From NCBI RefSeq assembly GCF_001955715.1, contig NZ_CP019239.1:1550001-1614000 (forward strand): a DNA stretch of 64,000 nt, given 5' to 3'. How positions within the stretch are numbered: position 1 is the stretch's first letter; each line of letters begins with the position of its first letter. A program made the translations under genes and the position numbers. This DNA comes from Rhodoferax saidenbachensis (GTDB taxonomy: Bacteria > Pseudomonadota > Gammaproteobacteria > Burkholderiales > Burkholderiaceae_C). The notes below the pieces were generated by a model, which was not told the DNA's origin, did no database searches, and was given only the letters and a program-made list of their open reading frames with translations. Positions 55,257-64,000 of the stretch are shown piece after piece.

Positions 55257-58200
55257 ATGGCTGAAGAAAAAAAAGCGCAGCATAGCGCCCCATGGACTGA
55301 CAGGGAGCAGGGGATGGAATACAAAATCTGGAACCGCAATTCACGCCGGGCCCGTCTGGCGCCGGTGTTGACCTTGGCGGCTTGCGCCCTGATTTTGCTG
55401 GCCATGGCGGCACTGGATCGGTTCCACGCCTACCAGTTTGAGCAGTCCATGATGCTGGTGCGCAACTTTGAGCAAACCCGCAATAACCTGCTTTCCAGCT
55501 TTCAGCGCATGAGCACCGACTGGGACTCTACCGGTGCATCGGAGATGGAGATGGAGCGTCAGTCCCTGTTGCAGGAACTGCGGCGCCTGCAGATGAATGC
55601 TGGTGCCATCAGCAGCGGAACAGAGAGCCTGCCCAACACCCTGGACGCTAACGTGAGCGCTCTGCAAGCGCGTCTGTCGGCGGGTACACCGCCCCCTTTC
55701 ACGGTGGAGCATACGGAGTTGCAAGAGGCATTTCTGGCGCTCAATTCCGAGATGGTGCGGCTGGAAGCCATTACCGCAGAGCGCCTGGACGACCTGCTGA
55801 AGCGTCAGCAGATGCGTTACGCCATCGGCTGGCTGCTGGCACTCACCGCGATGACATTGCTGGGCTTTGGCGTGGCCAGGAACAACCGCGAATTGCGCGC
55901 CGCACAGACTGCCCTGCACGAAAACGATGCCCAGTTCCAGCGCATGCTGGACATGCTGCCGCAACTGGTCTGGACCTGTGATGCACAGGCGCGAATTGGC
56001 TACTACAACCAGCGCTGGGTGGAGTACACCGGCATCTCCCTGCAGGACTTGCTGGACAAAGGGTGGGGAGAAGTGATGCACCCGGACGATGTGGCACCCA
56101 TCGTGGCCCAATGGGCCAACGTAGTCAATCAGGGGGCAACTTCACTGCCCGAGTTCCGCATGCGTCGCCGTGATGGGGTGTACCGCTGGTTCAATGCCCA
56201 TTTCGGCGTCAGCCACAATGAGCAAGGCCAGCCCGTGCGCTGGTTTGGCAGCAGTGTGGATGTGGAGGATGTTCGCAGTGCACGTGCAGCGCTGGAGCTC
56301 AGCGAGCAATTTCACCGCGAGACCCTTACTGCGCTGAATGAAGGGGTTCTCACCTTCGAAGTCAGTGGCCGCGTTACGGGCTGCAACCCTTCGGCCGAAC
56401 GGGTTCTGGGTGTACCGCGCACGGTACTGCTGGGCGTGCCTTCGCGGTTGTGGGAGCTGTCGCTCAAAGACGACGAGGGCCGCGACCTTGCCTGGGAGAA
56501 CACACCGGTGTCCAAGGTGCTGGCTACCGGGGAGGCCTGCCGTGATGTGCTGATTGAGGCCACGGGACGCAGCGGGGAGGCACATTGGCTGCTGGTCAAC
56601 GCCGAGCCTGTACGCAATGCCGACGGCCAGTTGACCGCAGTGGTTTCGTCATTTCGCGATGTCACCGAACGCAGGCGTGCGCAGTTGGAGTTGCGTTTGC
56701 ACCAGGAGCGCCTGGAAGTCACGGTCAGCGAGCGCACCCGTGAGCTCACCACGGAGATCAAGGCCCGTGCCCAGGTGGAGCGGCAAATGCAGGCGCTGAA
56801 TGTGCAGTTGCTGGAAACCGAGCGCTTCAACCGCCTGGTGGCCGATAACATTCCCGGACGTATCGCCTACTGGGACAAGGACGTGCGCTGTCGTTTTATC
56901 AACCAGACCTACTGCGAGTGGTTTGACAGCGAGCCCCTGGAGATCATTGGCCGCACCATGCGCGAGTCGCGTGGCGACGCATATTATGAAAGTCTGGAGC
57001 CTTACATCACGGCGGCCTTGCGCGGTGAGCCACAGGAATTCGAACGCAGTGAAACCGGCCGCCATGGCCGGTTGGTGGTGTCGCATGCGCATTACGTGCC
57101 GGATCTGCGTGATGGCGAAGTGCAAGGATTTTTTGTACTGGCGACCGATGTCACGCAGCAAAAGAAGTCGGAACAACTGCTGCAGCAGATCAACGGGCAA
57201 CTGGCCGAGGCGCGGGACCGGGCCACGTCGGCCAGCCAGGCCAAGAGTGCCTTTTTGGCCAATATGAGCCATGAAATCCGCACACCCATGAATGCCATCA
57301 TCGGCTTCACCTACATGCTGCGCCGTGAGATTCAGGACCCGTTGCAGCAGCAGCGTCTCGCAAAAATAGGGACTGCCTCCAACCACCTGCTGCAGGTCAT
57401 CAATGACATCCTCGATCTGTCCAAAATCGAGGCTGGCAAACTGGTTTTGGAGCGTGTGGACTTTTCGCTGGATGCCCTGTTGACCCGCACCTGTTCGATG
57501 GTGGTGGAGCTGGCCCGTGACAAAGGGCTTGAGCTGGTGGTCAACATTGCGCCTTTGCCAGACCGATTGCATGGCGACCCCACGCGGTTGATGCAGGCAT
57601 TGCTTAACCTGCTGAGCAATGCGGTGAAGTTCACCGAAAGCGGTTCCGTATCGTTGCGTGTGGTCCTGCTGGAGCAGGACACGGAGACTCTGCTGATACG
57701 GTTTGAGGTGGTGGACACCGGCATTGGCATTGCAAAGGCCGAGTTCGCACGGCTGTTCAATCCGTTTGCCCAGGCGGAAGGTAGCAGCACCCGGTTGCAC
57801 ATGGGCACCGGCCTGGGGCTGGCCATTACCCGGCACATCGCGGAGCAAATGGGCGGGCAGGCCGGGGGGGAGAGCGAGCCGGGGCAGGGCAGTCGCTTCT
57901 GGTTCACGGCACGCCTGGGTAGCGTGGCGCAGCAGGAGGTTGTACCCACACCGGATTTGCGTGGCCTGCGGGCGCTGGTGGCTGACGATCTGCCGGAGGC
58001 GCGCAAAGCCCTGAGTGCCATGCTGGAGGGGCTGGGCCTGCGGGTGGACAGCGTTGCCAACGGAACGCTGGCGCTGGAGGCTGTTGCCCATGCGCATGCC
58101 CAGAACGATCCCTACCGGGTGGCGCTGCTGGACTGGGCGATGCCGGGTCTGGATGGCCTGGAGACCGGTGTGCGCCTGAGCGACACCCTCAACCCACCCC

Positions 58201-59207
58201 AGGTGATGGTGTTGGTGTCCACGCGCGACCATATCTCCATGCACCAGTTGGCCCGTGATGCCGGCTTTGGCGCGGTGTTGCTCAAACCGGTGACGCCCTC
58301 CCTGTTGCTGGATTGCCTGATGCGTTTGCTGAAAAGTGGGCCTGCGCTCCACATACCTGTAGACGCCTCCCTGCCGGTGGACTACCGTTTGCCCGAAAGC
58401 CACCTGGGCGCTGAAATATTGCTGGTGGAAGACAATCCGGTGAATCAGGAAGTTGCCACCCAACTGCTGCTGTCCGCGGGGGTGAGGGTGGATGTGGCGG
58501 GGGATGGCCAGCAAGCCGTGCAAATGGTGCGCAACAAAACCTACGATCTGGTGTTGATGGACGTACAGATGCCCCGCATGGACGGGCTGCAGGCGACCCG
58601 ATTGTTGCGACAGGACCCGGCGCTGTCGCAGTTACCCATCATTGCCATGACGGCCAATGCATTGCAGGAAGACCGGCACGCCTGCATGGACGCTGGTATG
58701 AACGACCATCTGGCCAAGCCTGTGGATCCACGCCTCTTGCATCAGGCCCTGGTGCGCTGGTTGCCACCCCAGCGATTGCTGGCGTCGCCTGGCTCCCAAA
58801 CCCTGGAGGCACTGCCGGAAACGGTGCCACTGATGCACAGCCCCAAGAGCAAACTGGCCAACATGGGCCAACTGGTCGATCTGGACCAAGCCTATGAATA
58901 CTGCGCCGGGCAAGCCAGCATCCTGATGGGGGTGATGCAGAAGTTCACCGCGCATTACCGGGATGCGGGAGCTAACCTGGTGCAACAACTGCAGTCTGGC
59001 CAAACCGAGGAGGCGGCCCGCCTGCTGCACTCGCTGCGTGGTGTCAGTGCCACCATCGGTGCGACAGAAATTCTGGGCATGACCAAACAACTGGAGCACG
59101 CTGTCGCGCAGAACACGGTGTTGCCAGAACTGCTGTCTCAGGCCCTGGCATTACGCAGCGCACTGGACACGCTGATCGCCGCCATTGACGGGCACCTGCA
59201 GGATTAA
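55257..59207 (+). CDS. Multi-PAS hybrid sensor kinase with two receivers and HPt
   Basis: A 1316-residue phosphorelay kinase. The ATG at 55257 follows CGGAGG. TM1 is at about 35-52 and TM2 at about 188-207, with a helical periplasmic domain between. Three PAS domains follow (about 220-330, 345-460, 525-640). HisKA has H672 in [16 protein letters not shown], and the ATPase domain contains DTGIGI and GTGLGLAI. Receiver 1 (about 900-1025) has the aspartate in [13 protein letters not shown], receiver 2 (about 1055-1168) in [13 protein letters not shown], and the HPt domain has its histidine in [14 protein letters not shown]. Convergent with an OmpR-type regulator, a likely partner. Confidence 0.94.
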   Translation: MAEEKKAQHSAPWTDREQGMEYKIWNRNSRRARLAPVLTLAACALILLAMAALDRFHAYQFEQSMMLVRNFEQTRNNLLSSFQRMSTDWDSTGASEMEMERQSLLQELRRLQMNAGAISSGTESLPNTLDANVSALQARLSAGTPPPFTVEHTELQEAFLALNSEMVRLEAITAERLDDLLKRQQMRYAIGWLLALTAMTLLGFGVARNNRELRAAQTALHENDAQFQRMLDMLPQLVWTCDAQARIGYYNQRWVEYTGISLQDLLDKGWGEVMHPDDVAPIVAQWANVVNQGATSLPEFRMRRRDGVYRWFNAHFGVSHNEQGQPVRWFGSSVDVEDVRSARAALELSEQFHRETLTALNEGVLTFEVSGRVTGCNPSAERVLGVPRTVLLGVPSRLWELSLKDDEGRDLAWENTPVSKVLATGEACRDVLIEATGRSGEAHWLLVNAEPVRNADGQLTAVVSSFRDVTERRRAQLELRLHQERLEVTVSERTRELTTEIKARAQVERQMQALNVQLLETERFNRLVADNIPGRIAYWDKDVRCRFINQTYCEWFDSEPLEIIGRTMRESRGDAYYESLEPYITAALRGEPQEFERSETGRHGRLVVSHAHYVPDLRDGEVQGFFVLATDVTQQKKSEQLLQQINGQLAEARDRATSASQAKSAFLANMSHEIRTPMNAIIGFTYMLRREIQDPLQQQRLAKIGTASNHLLQVINDILDLSKIEAGKLVLERVDFSLDALLTRTCSMVVELARDKGLELVVNIAPLPDRLHGDPTRLMQALLNLLSNAVKFTESGSVSLRVVLLEQDTETLLIRFEVVDTGIGIAKAEFARLFNPFAQAEGSSTRLHMGTGLGLAITRHIAEQMGGQAGGESEPGQGSRFWFTARLGSVAQQEVVPTPDLRGLRALVADDLPEARKALSAMLEGLGLRVDSVANGTLALEAVAHAHAQNDPYRVALLDWAMPGLDGLETGVRLSDTLNPPQVMVLVSTRDHISMHQLARDAGFGAVLLKPVTPSLLLDCLMRLLKSGPALHIPVDASLPVDYRLPESHLGAEILLVEDNPVNQEVATQLLLSAGVRVDVAGDGQQAVQMVRNKTYDLVLMDVQMPRMDGLQATRLLRQDPALSQLPIIAMTANALQEDRHACMDAGMNDHLAKPVDPRLLHQALVRWLPPQRLLASPGSQTLEALPETVPLMHSPKSKLANMGQLVDLDQAYEYCAGQASILMGVMQKFTAHYRDAGANLVQQLQSGQTEEAARLLHSLRGVSATIGATEILGMTKQLEHAVAQNTVLPELLSQALALRSALDTLIAAIDGHLQD

Positions 59208-59223
59208 ATGCCTGCCCCTGGGG

Positions 59224-59919
59224 TTAGGTGGGTTCCGCCAGATCCACCCGTTCAAAGCGGTAACCAAAGCCATAGATCGGCACCAATTTCCAACCACGGC
59301 TGCCATCAATGGAGAGCTTGCGGCGCACGCGACTGACATGGGTGTCTACCGTGCGTACGTCCACATCGGCCGAAATGCCCCAGACCTTGTTGAGCAGGTA
59401 GTCGCGGGAGAGCAGCTTGCCCAGGTTCTGGAACAGGCAGACCGAGAGGTCAAACTCCTTTTGTGTGAGCTCAATGACCTTGCCGCCAATCGACAGGCGC
59501 TGGCGTTCAATGTCGATTTCGTAGTCGCCGGCACGTATTACCGGCAGGCTCCCCGGGCGCGCGCGCCGCGAGGCGGCACTGACCCGGGCCAGCAGCTCCA
59601 GCGGTTTGGCGGGCTTGACGATGTAGTCGTCCGCCCCTGCTTCCAGCGCAGCCACGACGGTGGGTTCTTCATCGCGTGCGGTGATGACGATGCTGGGCAG
59701 TTGCCAGCCTATGTTTTTGCGGATCCAGCGCAGCACTTCACCCCCGTTGCCATCGGGCAAGACCCAGTCGATGAGGGTCAGGTCGAAGCTTTCCAGCTTC
59801 AGCGCCTCCAGGAAACTGGCTGCCGACTCAAAAGAGCGGCAGGTGTGCTGACCCTGTCGCACCAGCGTTTCGAGCAACTCGCGTTGCACTGGGTCATCTT
59901 CGAGTATTCCAATGTGCAT
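59224..59919 (-). CDS. OmpR-family response regulator
   Basis: A 231-residue regulator. The receiver domain has MHIGILEDDPVQRELL, the acceptor aspartate in LTLIDWVLPDGNGG and the lysine in YIVKPAKP. The C-terminal winged helix shows LTQKEFDLSVCLFQNLGKLLSRDYLLNKVWG, VDVRTVDTHVSRVRRKL and a PIYGFGYRF ending. It stops 17 nt from the hybrid kinase stop and lies upstream of, and in line with, the Csu-type pilus genes that run the same way, so it may control them. Confidence 0.92.
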   Translation of the reverse strand: MHIGILEDDPVQRELLETLVRQGQHTCRSFESAASFLEALKLESFDLTLIDWVLPDGNGGEVLRWIRKNIGWQLPSIVITARDEEPTVVAALEAGADDYIVKPAKPLELLARVSAASRRARPGSLPVIRAGDYEIDIERQRLSIGGKVIELTQKEFDLSVCLFQNLGKLLSRDYLLNKVWGISADVDVRTVDTHVSRVRRKLSIDGSRGWKLVPIYGFGYRFERVDLAEPT

Positions 59920-60056
59920 TCTTTCTCCCTGATTACTTTGGTGCCAGCCTGTACCGGTTGGTCAGAAAAATAATAGAACCATGCGGCTGAACGTGCCGCA
60001 GGCCGATCCGTTCATGGTACGAACAACGCTCTTTTTTGCAAGCGGATTTTCCCCGT

Positions 60057-61034
60057 TCAGAAACTGACATCTACCACCACGCTGTCTGCAAAGCTGCCTA
60101 CCGGGGGTGTCGCCTGGTCCTGGTAGACCCTGGCGGTGTAGCCAATGGTTTGCAAGCTGACGCCATCCGCCATGGCCGGACCATTGGCCCGCGCCGAGCC
60201 TATGTTGCCCCAGACGGTGCTGTCTGTTTTGAAAATATCGTACTCAAGCCGGTTGGCGCCGGAGGCCATGCGGCGGCGGCCATTGGCAGGGTAGGCCCCG
60301 GTGCTCAGGCCCACGGTGTAGGTCATGCCCTTGCTGCACAGCAGGCTGATGCTTTGTGACACTGTGCCAAAGCCGCTGACAAGGGGGGCAGAGCCGAAGT
60401 TCACCGCAGGCGCGTTGATCGTGCAGTCGTTGGTGACGGTCAGGCTGATCGTCATGTTGCGTACGGTTGTGCCGTTGTTGGCCACACCCACGCAGATGCC
60501 CAGTGCGCCGAGCAGGCCTTCGCAGATGTTGTGGTACTCCCAGGTCACCTGGACTGTGTCGGTATAGGTTCCTGCCGGTACGTTGGCACCGGGTGTTGTC
60601 GCGATGTAGATCGGCAGCGTGTTGCCCACACCGGCGTTGAGAACCCCGAGCAGCGTAGTGCCCGACAGGTTGATCACAATCGCCCCGCCGACGTAGGGCG
60701 TGCTGACGCCAGCGTTGCTGTAGATCTGGTACCCGATGGTATTGGCACCGTTTTTGAGCGTCAAACCGGAAACCGAGGGTTGCAGCGTGGCTTTGAGCGT
60801 GGGTGTGCCCAGTACCGACAGCACGGTGGAACCGCAGTTGAACGCGAAAGTGCCAGAGCCGGTGATGGTAGGGCCGCCAGAAACGCGTTGTGAGGATGCC
60901 GGCGTGAGAGTGCCACCGGTTTCAGATGCAGTGCAGGCGTTGGCGGCTTGTGTGCTGGCTGCCGCAAGCACCAGCCCCAGTAGCAGAGGCCAGCATTGCC
61001 GCCGGACGATCTGTAAAAATTGAAAGTCTTTCAT
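60057..61034 (-). CDS. Spore coat U domain protein (Csu pilus subunit/tip)
   Basis: A 325-residue exported protein with signal peptide (CWPLLLGLVLAAASTQAANA) and two SCPU domains: one at about 33-175 (CTASETGGTLTPASS to QVTWEYHNICEG) and one at about 185-325 (NMTISLTVTNDCTINAPAVNFGSAP to ADSVVVDVSF). Two-domain members act as the tip subunit (CsuE-like) in archaic chaperone-usher pili. Its start overlaps the usher stop as ATGA. It is the last gene of the visible operon. Confidence 0.88.
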   Translation of the reverse strand: MKDFQFLQIVRRQCWPLLLGLVLAAASTQAANACTASETGGTLTPASSQRVSGGPTITGSGTFAFNCGSTVLSVLGTPTLKATLQPSVSGLTLKNGANTIGYQIYSNAGVSTPYVGGAIVINLSGTTLLGVLNAGVGNTLPIYIATTPGANVPAGTYTDTVQVTWEYHNICEGLLGALGICVGVANNGTTVRNMTISLTVTNDCTINAPAVNFGSAPLVSGFGTVSQSISLLCSKGMTYTVGLSTGAYPANGRRRMASGANRLEYDIFKTDSTVWGNIGSARANGPAMADGVSLQTIGYTARVYQDQATPPVGSFADSVVVDVSF

Positions 61035-63469
61035 GGCGTGTCTCCTGCTGCCACGGGAAGGGGGTCAAGAATGTCCTGGAATACGTCTGCACGGCTTACA
61101 AAGTCTGATTCGGTGTCTGACCACTCCAGGCCGGCAAACGATGCTTGGGGGCGGCATACCAGGGGTCCGAGTCGCAGTACCGTGGGCGCACTGGCCGGCA
61201 CCAAAAAACGCACACGGCATGTCGGCAGATTGGCGCCGCGGACTACCAGTTCGTTTTCCAGACCCAGGCCCTCCAGATAGACCTGTCCGTCCCAGCCCAG
61301 CACGGCGGTCTGTCCGCTGCCTACATGCTGGACCTGCATGCCCATTGGCAGTGGTTGTCCCCGTTCGTCCACCAGGGTCAGGCTGGCGGCCACAATTTGA
61401 GAAATCTCAAATCGGAGTACGGCACCACTGCCCGAACGCAACACGATGCGCTGCTCGGTCTGTGGCACCCGCATGAAGTCAGGCAGTTCCAGCGTGTCAA
61501 TCTCGAAGCGCGAGGGGTAGTAGGCGTTGACGCCGGTGACCAGCAGGTGTCCGTCTTCGTCGGTCTGGCCTACCAACTGGTTTTCAAAGCGCACGGGCAC
61601 CCCCGGCACTCCCGATGTGGAAACCAGGGCAAATGCGTCATTGATGCGGTTGGAAGGGAATATGCCCCCATCCATGACAACCAAGGAGCCGGTAGCACCG
61701 GCCCAACTTGCGCTCTGGCGTCCCTGTGCGTAGACACCCGCCTGAATCTGGGTTGAGGCAGCGCGCCAGGTTGCGCTGGCCTGGCGGTATTCGTCTTGAC
61801 CACCGGTGGATGCATGCGACAGATTCCAGCCCAGGCCACCGGAGGGCGGCGGGCTGCGGCTGTATTGGACCTGGCTGCCTTCAGCCTGGCGGTTGCGCGT
61901 GCCGGTGACGCTGACACTGCCCAGGCTGTCCAGCAGCAAGGTCCATTGCAGTTGCAGGTTGTATTCATGGGTGAGCAGCGCATGGCTCAGGTTGACCGAA
62001 AAGAAGTTGCTGCTGTTGACGGCCTTGGTGAAATTCAGTGTGGCTATTTGGGTATGTTGCCCGTCTGCAGCCTCAAGATCAAAGTAGGCTAGCGAGATGG
62101 AGCCGACGGGGCCCAATGAACCACTGAGATTGAGCTGGGTAGTGCCCAGGCTCAACGCTGCAGCACCCGAGCCCATGGCACCCAGGCTGGCAAAGCCCGA
62201 GTTGCGTTGTGTATGTTGTGCGCCGAAACCAAAACGCTGGGCATTGTATTGGTAGCCGTAACTCCACTGTTGCCCCTGTTCATCGCTGTGGTGGCTGTCT
62301 GTGAGCGACACATTAACAACGCCAAAACGGCCCAGCGCCGCAACACTACCTATGCCGACTGCTGCCAGTCCATCTGTCAACTCCGCACGGCCTTCCAGTG
62401 TCCATGCGTCCCCCATGCCACGTCGGTAAGACCCGGAGGTGGCCATCTGCCCATAGGAAAAATTCTTGATGCCGTAGTCTTGGCGCAAGGCCCCCAGCGC
62501 GAGCGAGTAGTCAGTGGTGTCGGTCTTTAGCAAGGTGTTGGACACGTAAAACGGAACTGTCGTGAGCACCTGGCGCCCCAGGGCATCGGTGGTTACCACG
62601 GACGCCTCGCCCGCTCCATTGATGAAGGGCATGGTGTTCAGGGTGAACGGACCCGGTTGCACTACCTCGCTGCTCGCTTTGTAGCCATTGATGAACAGGT
62701 CCACGGCGGAAGGTACGGTAGCCTGACCGGAAAAGCGGGGCAACGGGTAGGGGACCAGATCAGGGCGCACAGCAAAATTGCGGGCAATCTGGATGCCGCC
62801 CATCCGCACCGCATTGCCCCACGGAAGGGTGCCGGTAATCAAATCACCGACCGTCAGGGTGCGTACGGTGGCGGGATCGGAGTAGGTCCAACGCGTGTCG
62901 TAACGCAGGTAGTCGCTGTAGCCCCCGTCCAGTGCGGTTCGGTAGACGCCCGTGTTGGACGCCACCCCCCAGCTGCCAAAGAGACGTTGCTCGCTCCATA
63001 TGGAGGCATAAGCCCCGGGGCGCGCGAGATCGCTTGCATAGAGGTCATAGTTGAGCAGGAAGCCTTGACCGCCGGTTGCGGAACCGGGGAATTGGGCCGG
63101 CTCGGCGCCCAGTTGTTGTTCCGGCAGCCAGTCGGGGGGCAGCATCAGTTCCAGTCGCTGGGCCGTACTGTCATATTCCACGGTCACGCCTGCGATCTGG
63201 TCCACTGCGACCATGCCGTCAGGTGTTGGAGGCGTCCGCACGTGCAACTCTTGGAGTACATCGGCTTCGACGTAAAAGTGTCCACCGCGCACTTGTACCG
63301 GTACGACCTGGCCACTGGCCTGTCCGTTAATCACCAGTTCAAGATAGAGGGTCATGGTGGCGGGGGCTTGGGCAGGTGCATTGGGCAAGCCGGTCGCAGA
63401 CAGGGCGGTTTCTGCTCCCATGAGCAGCCCCATGCAAAACAATGGACTGCACCATGTTTGGCCCTTCAT
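61031..63469 (-). CDS. csuD: Outer membrane usher of an archaic (Csu-type) pilus
   Basis: Outer membrane channel that assembles pilin subunits. 812 residues, with signal peptide (LFCMGLLMGAETALSA), N-terminal chaperone-binding domain, a beta-barrel with many alternating strands (for example LPRFSGQATVPSAVDLFINGYKASSEVVQPGPFTLNTMPFINGAGEASVV around the plug), and C-terminal domains ending with RVRFLVPASAPTVLRLGPLVC. Overlaps the chaperone and SCPU genes by four bases each. Confidence 0.9.
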   Translation of the reverse strand: MKGQTWCSPLFCMGLLMGAETALSATGLPNAPAQAPATMTLYLELVINGQASGQVVPVQVRGGHFYVEADVLQELHVRTPPTPDGMVAVDQIAGVTVEYDSTAQRLELMLPPDWLPEQQLGAEPAQFPGSATGGQGFLLNYDLYASDLARPGAYASIWSEQRLFGSWGVASNTGVYRTALDGGYSDYLRYDTRWTYSDPATVRTLTVGDLITGTLPWGNAVRMGGIQIARNFAVRPDLVPYPLPRFSGQATVPSAVDLFINGYKASSEVVQPGPFTLNTMPFINGAGEASVVTTDALGRQVLTTVPFYVSNTLLKTDTTDYSLALGALRQDYGIKNFSYGQMATSGSYRRGMGDAWTLEGRAELTDGLAAVGIGSVAALGRFGVVNVSLTDSHHSDEQGQQWSYGYQYNAQRFGFGAQHTQRNSGFASLGAMGSGAAALSLGTTQLNLSGSLGPVGSISLAYFDLEAADGQHTQIATLNFTKAVNSSNFFSVNLSHALLTHEYNLQLQWTLLLDSLGSVSVTGTRNRQAEGSQVQYSRSPPPSGGLGWNLSHASTGGQDEYRQASATWRAASTQIQAGVYAQGRQSASWAGATGSLVVMDGGIFPSNRINDAFALVSTSGVPGVPVRFENQLVGQTDEDGHLLVTGVNAYYPSRFEIDTLELPDFMRVPQTEQRIVLRSGSGAVLRFEISQIVAASLTLVDERGQPLPMGMQVQHVGSGQTAVLGWDGQVYLEGLGLENELVVRGANLPTCRVRFLVPASAPTVLRLGPLVCRPQASFAGLEWSDTESDFVSRADVFQDILDPLPVAAGDTP

Positions 63470-64000
63470 TGCGTGGCAAGTTCTACAGGCTTATCGCTGG
63501 CATTGACACGGACTTGAGGGACAAAACCCATGGGAGGCGGTCGTTCCAGCCGCCATCGCATCTGTGTGTTGGCCAGCACGTACCCCAGCAAGCCGGGGTT
63601 GATGGGCTGGGTTTCGTTCCCCCGTACCCATTGCACGGCAGTCAGGCGGGCATGGGCGTTGCCAGTGTTGCGTATCACCAGATAGTTGTCTGGCCCCTCT
63701 CGCAGGGTGCGCCAGCTCAGCACGGGCTGCGCTGCCGTGGCCGGCTCCCTCTTACGGTCCGCGCGGGGTTTCATCCAATGCCCTTTGCCGCTGACGAACA
63801 GGGGGACTGAATAGCGGATCTGCAGTTTGATGCCCATGGAGTTGCCTGCGGCAGCGCCATTGGATTCGTCCTGGCCCGCTGCTGCGGCGGCGGAGGGAAG
63901 TTCGTCCACGAGTATGCGATAGGCCAGCTCCTTGGCATCGGGGATAGCGGAGGCTTTCATCAGGCGCACCAGTTGTCGCTGGCCTGGCTGGATCACGGCA
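63466..64000 (-). CDS. csuC: Pilus assembly chaperone, 5' end outside window
   Basis: The C-terminal ~178 residues of a PapD-like periplasmic chaperone. The frame is open through the right edge and the first visible residues (VIQPGQRQLVRLMKA) correspond to the G1-strand region preceding the second domain. It continues ELAYRILVDELP, then IKLQIRYSVPLFV, which is typical of the conserved chaperone core. It overlaps the usher by ATGA, giving the order chaperone-usher-SCPU. Confidence 0.88.
   Translation of the reverse strand, partial: AVIQPGQRQLVRLMKASAIPDAKELAYRILVDELPSAAAAAGQDESNGAAAGNSMGIKLQIRYSVPLFVSGKGHWMKPRADRKREPATAAQPVLSWRTLREGPDNYLVIRNTGNAHARLTAVQWVRGNETQPINPGLLGYVLANTQMRWRLERPPPMGFVPQVRVNASDKPVELATQ

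Noticed and set aside
56649..58523. A 624-residue minus-strand open frame inside the large hybrid kinase gene.
   Set aside because: Shadow of the kinase and receiver domains; no start signal or domain.

Overview
The window looks like ordinary chromosome of a Burkholderiales betaproteobacterium, most likely family Comamonadaceae and Rhodoferax-like. This rests on the high G+C content, the protein sequences, gene orders such as dnaX-ybaB-recR and ilvB-ilvH-ilvC-pssA-leuA, and several short dispersed palindromic repeats that I associate with that family. The taxonomic placement is inference; no rRNA gene is present. Almost all of the window is coding.

Layout. 1-8.3 kb: end of a TPR/glycosyltransferase gene, dnaX-ybaB-recR, a MAPEG protein, mltD-gloB, a methyltransferase and rnhA. 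8.3-10.1 kb: molybdenum cofactor genes moaA-mobA. 10.2-15.7 kb: a TonB receptor, a solute-binding protein, a hybrid kinase and a LuxR-type regulator that look like one sensing module. 15.8-18.6 kb: divergent pyrophosphate enzymes hppA and ppa. 18.7-28.1 kb: a hydrolase, a chemoreceptor, a FemAB-like protein, nadE-glnB, a LOG protein, dgkA, RDD, DUF3106, DUF3619 and an ECF sigma factor. 28.4-35.5 kb: branched-chain amino acid genes, pssA and pbpG. 35.6-37.9 kb: an IclR regulator and the N-degron transferases bpt and aat. 38-41.2 kb: tRNA-Pro and a GbsR-type regulator with cydAB. 41.2-42.9 kb: a small insertion that splits a tRNA-Arg gene. 42.9-49.7 kb: regulators, a ferritin-like protein, YedK, a diguanylate cyclase and murI. 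49.7-55.2 kb: fumarases of both classes and acs. 55.3-64 kb: a large hybrid kinase, an OmpR-type regulator and a Csu-type chaperone-usher pilus operon that runs off the right edge.

The most unusual feature lies at 41.2-42.9 kb. A tRNA-Arg(UCU) gene is cut inside its T-loop by a 1588-bp insert. Joining the two halves gives a perfect 77-nt cloverleaf. The insert itself carries a different, complete tRNA-Arg(UCU), the start of a tyrosine recombinase, a deleted IS21-type element and a small XRE regulator with a palindromic operator. This looks like an element that breaks an essential tRNA and supplies a replacement.

Other notable signals. A dispersed ~70-bp palindromic repeat family has entered several housekeeping genes in frame (dnaX, nadE, murI, a FemAB-like gene) and the tail of fumC. 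dnaX has an A9 slippage run with stop codons directly behind it in both other frames. The last 12 codons and stop of acs are duplicated 130 bp downstream with only synonymous differences. The cyd promoter carries an FNR-like box and a long palindrome.
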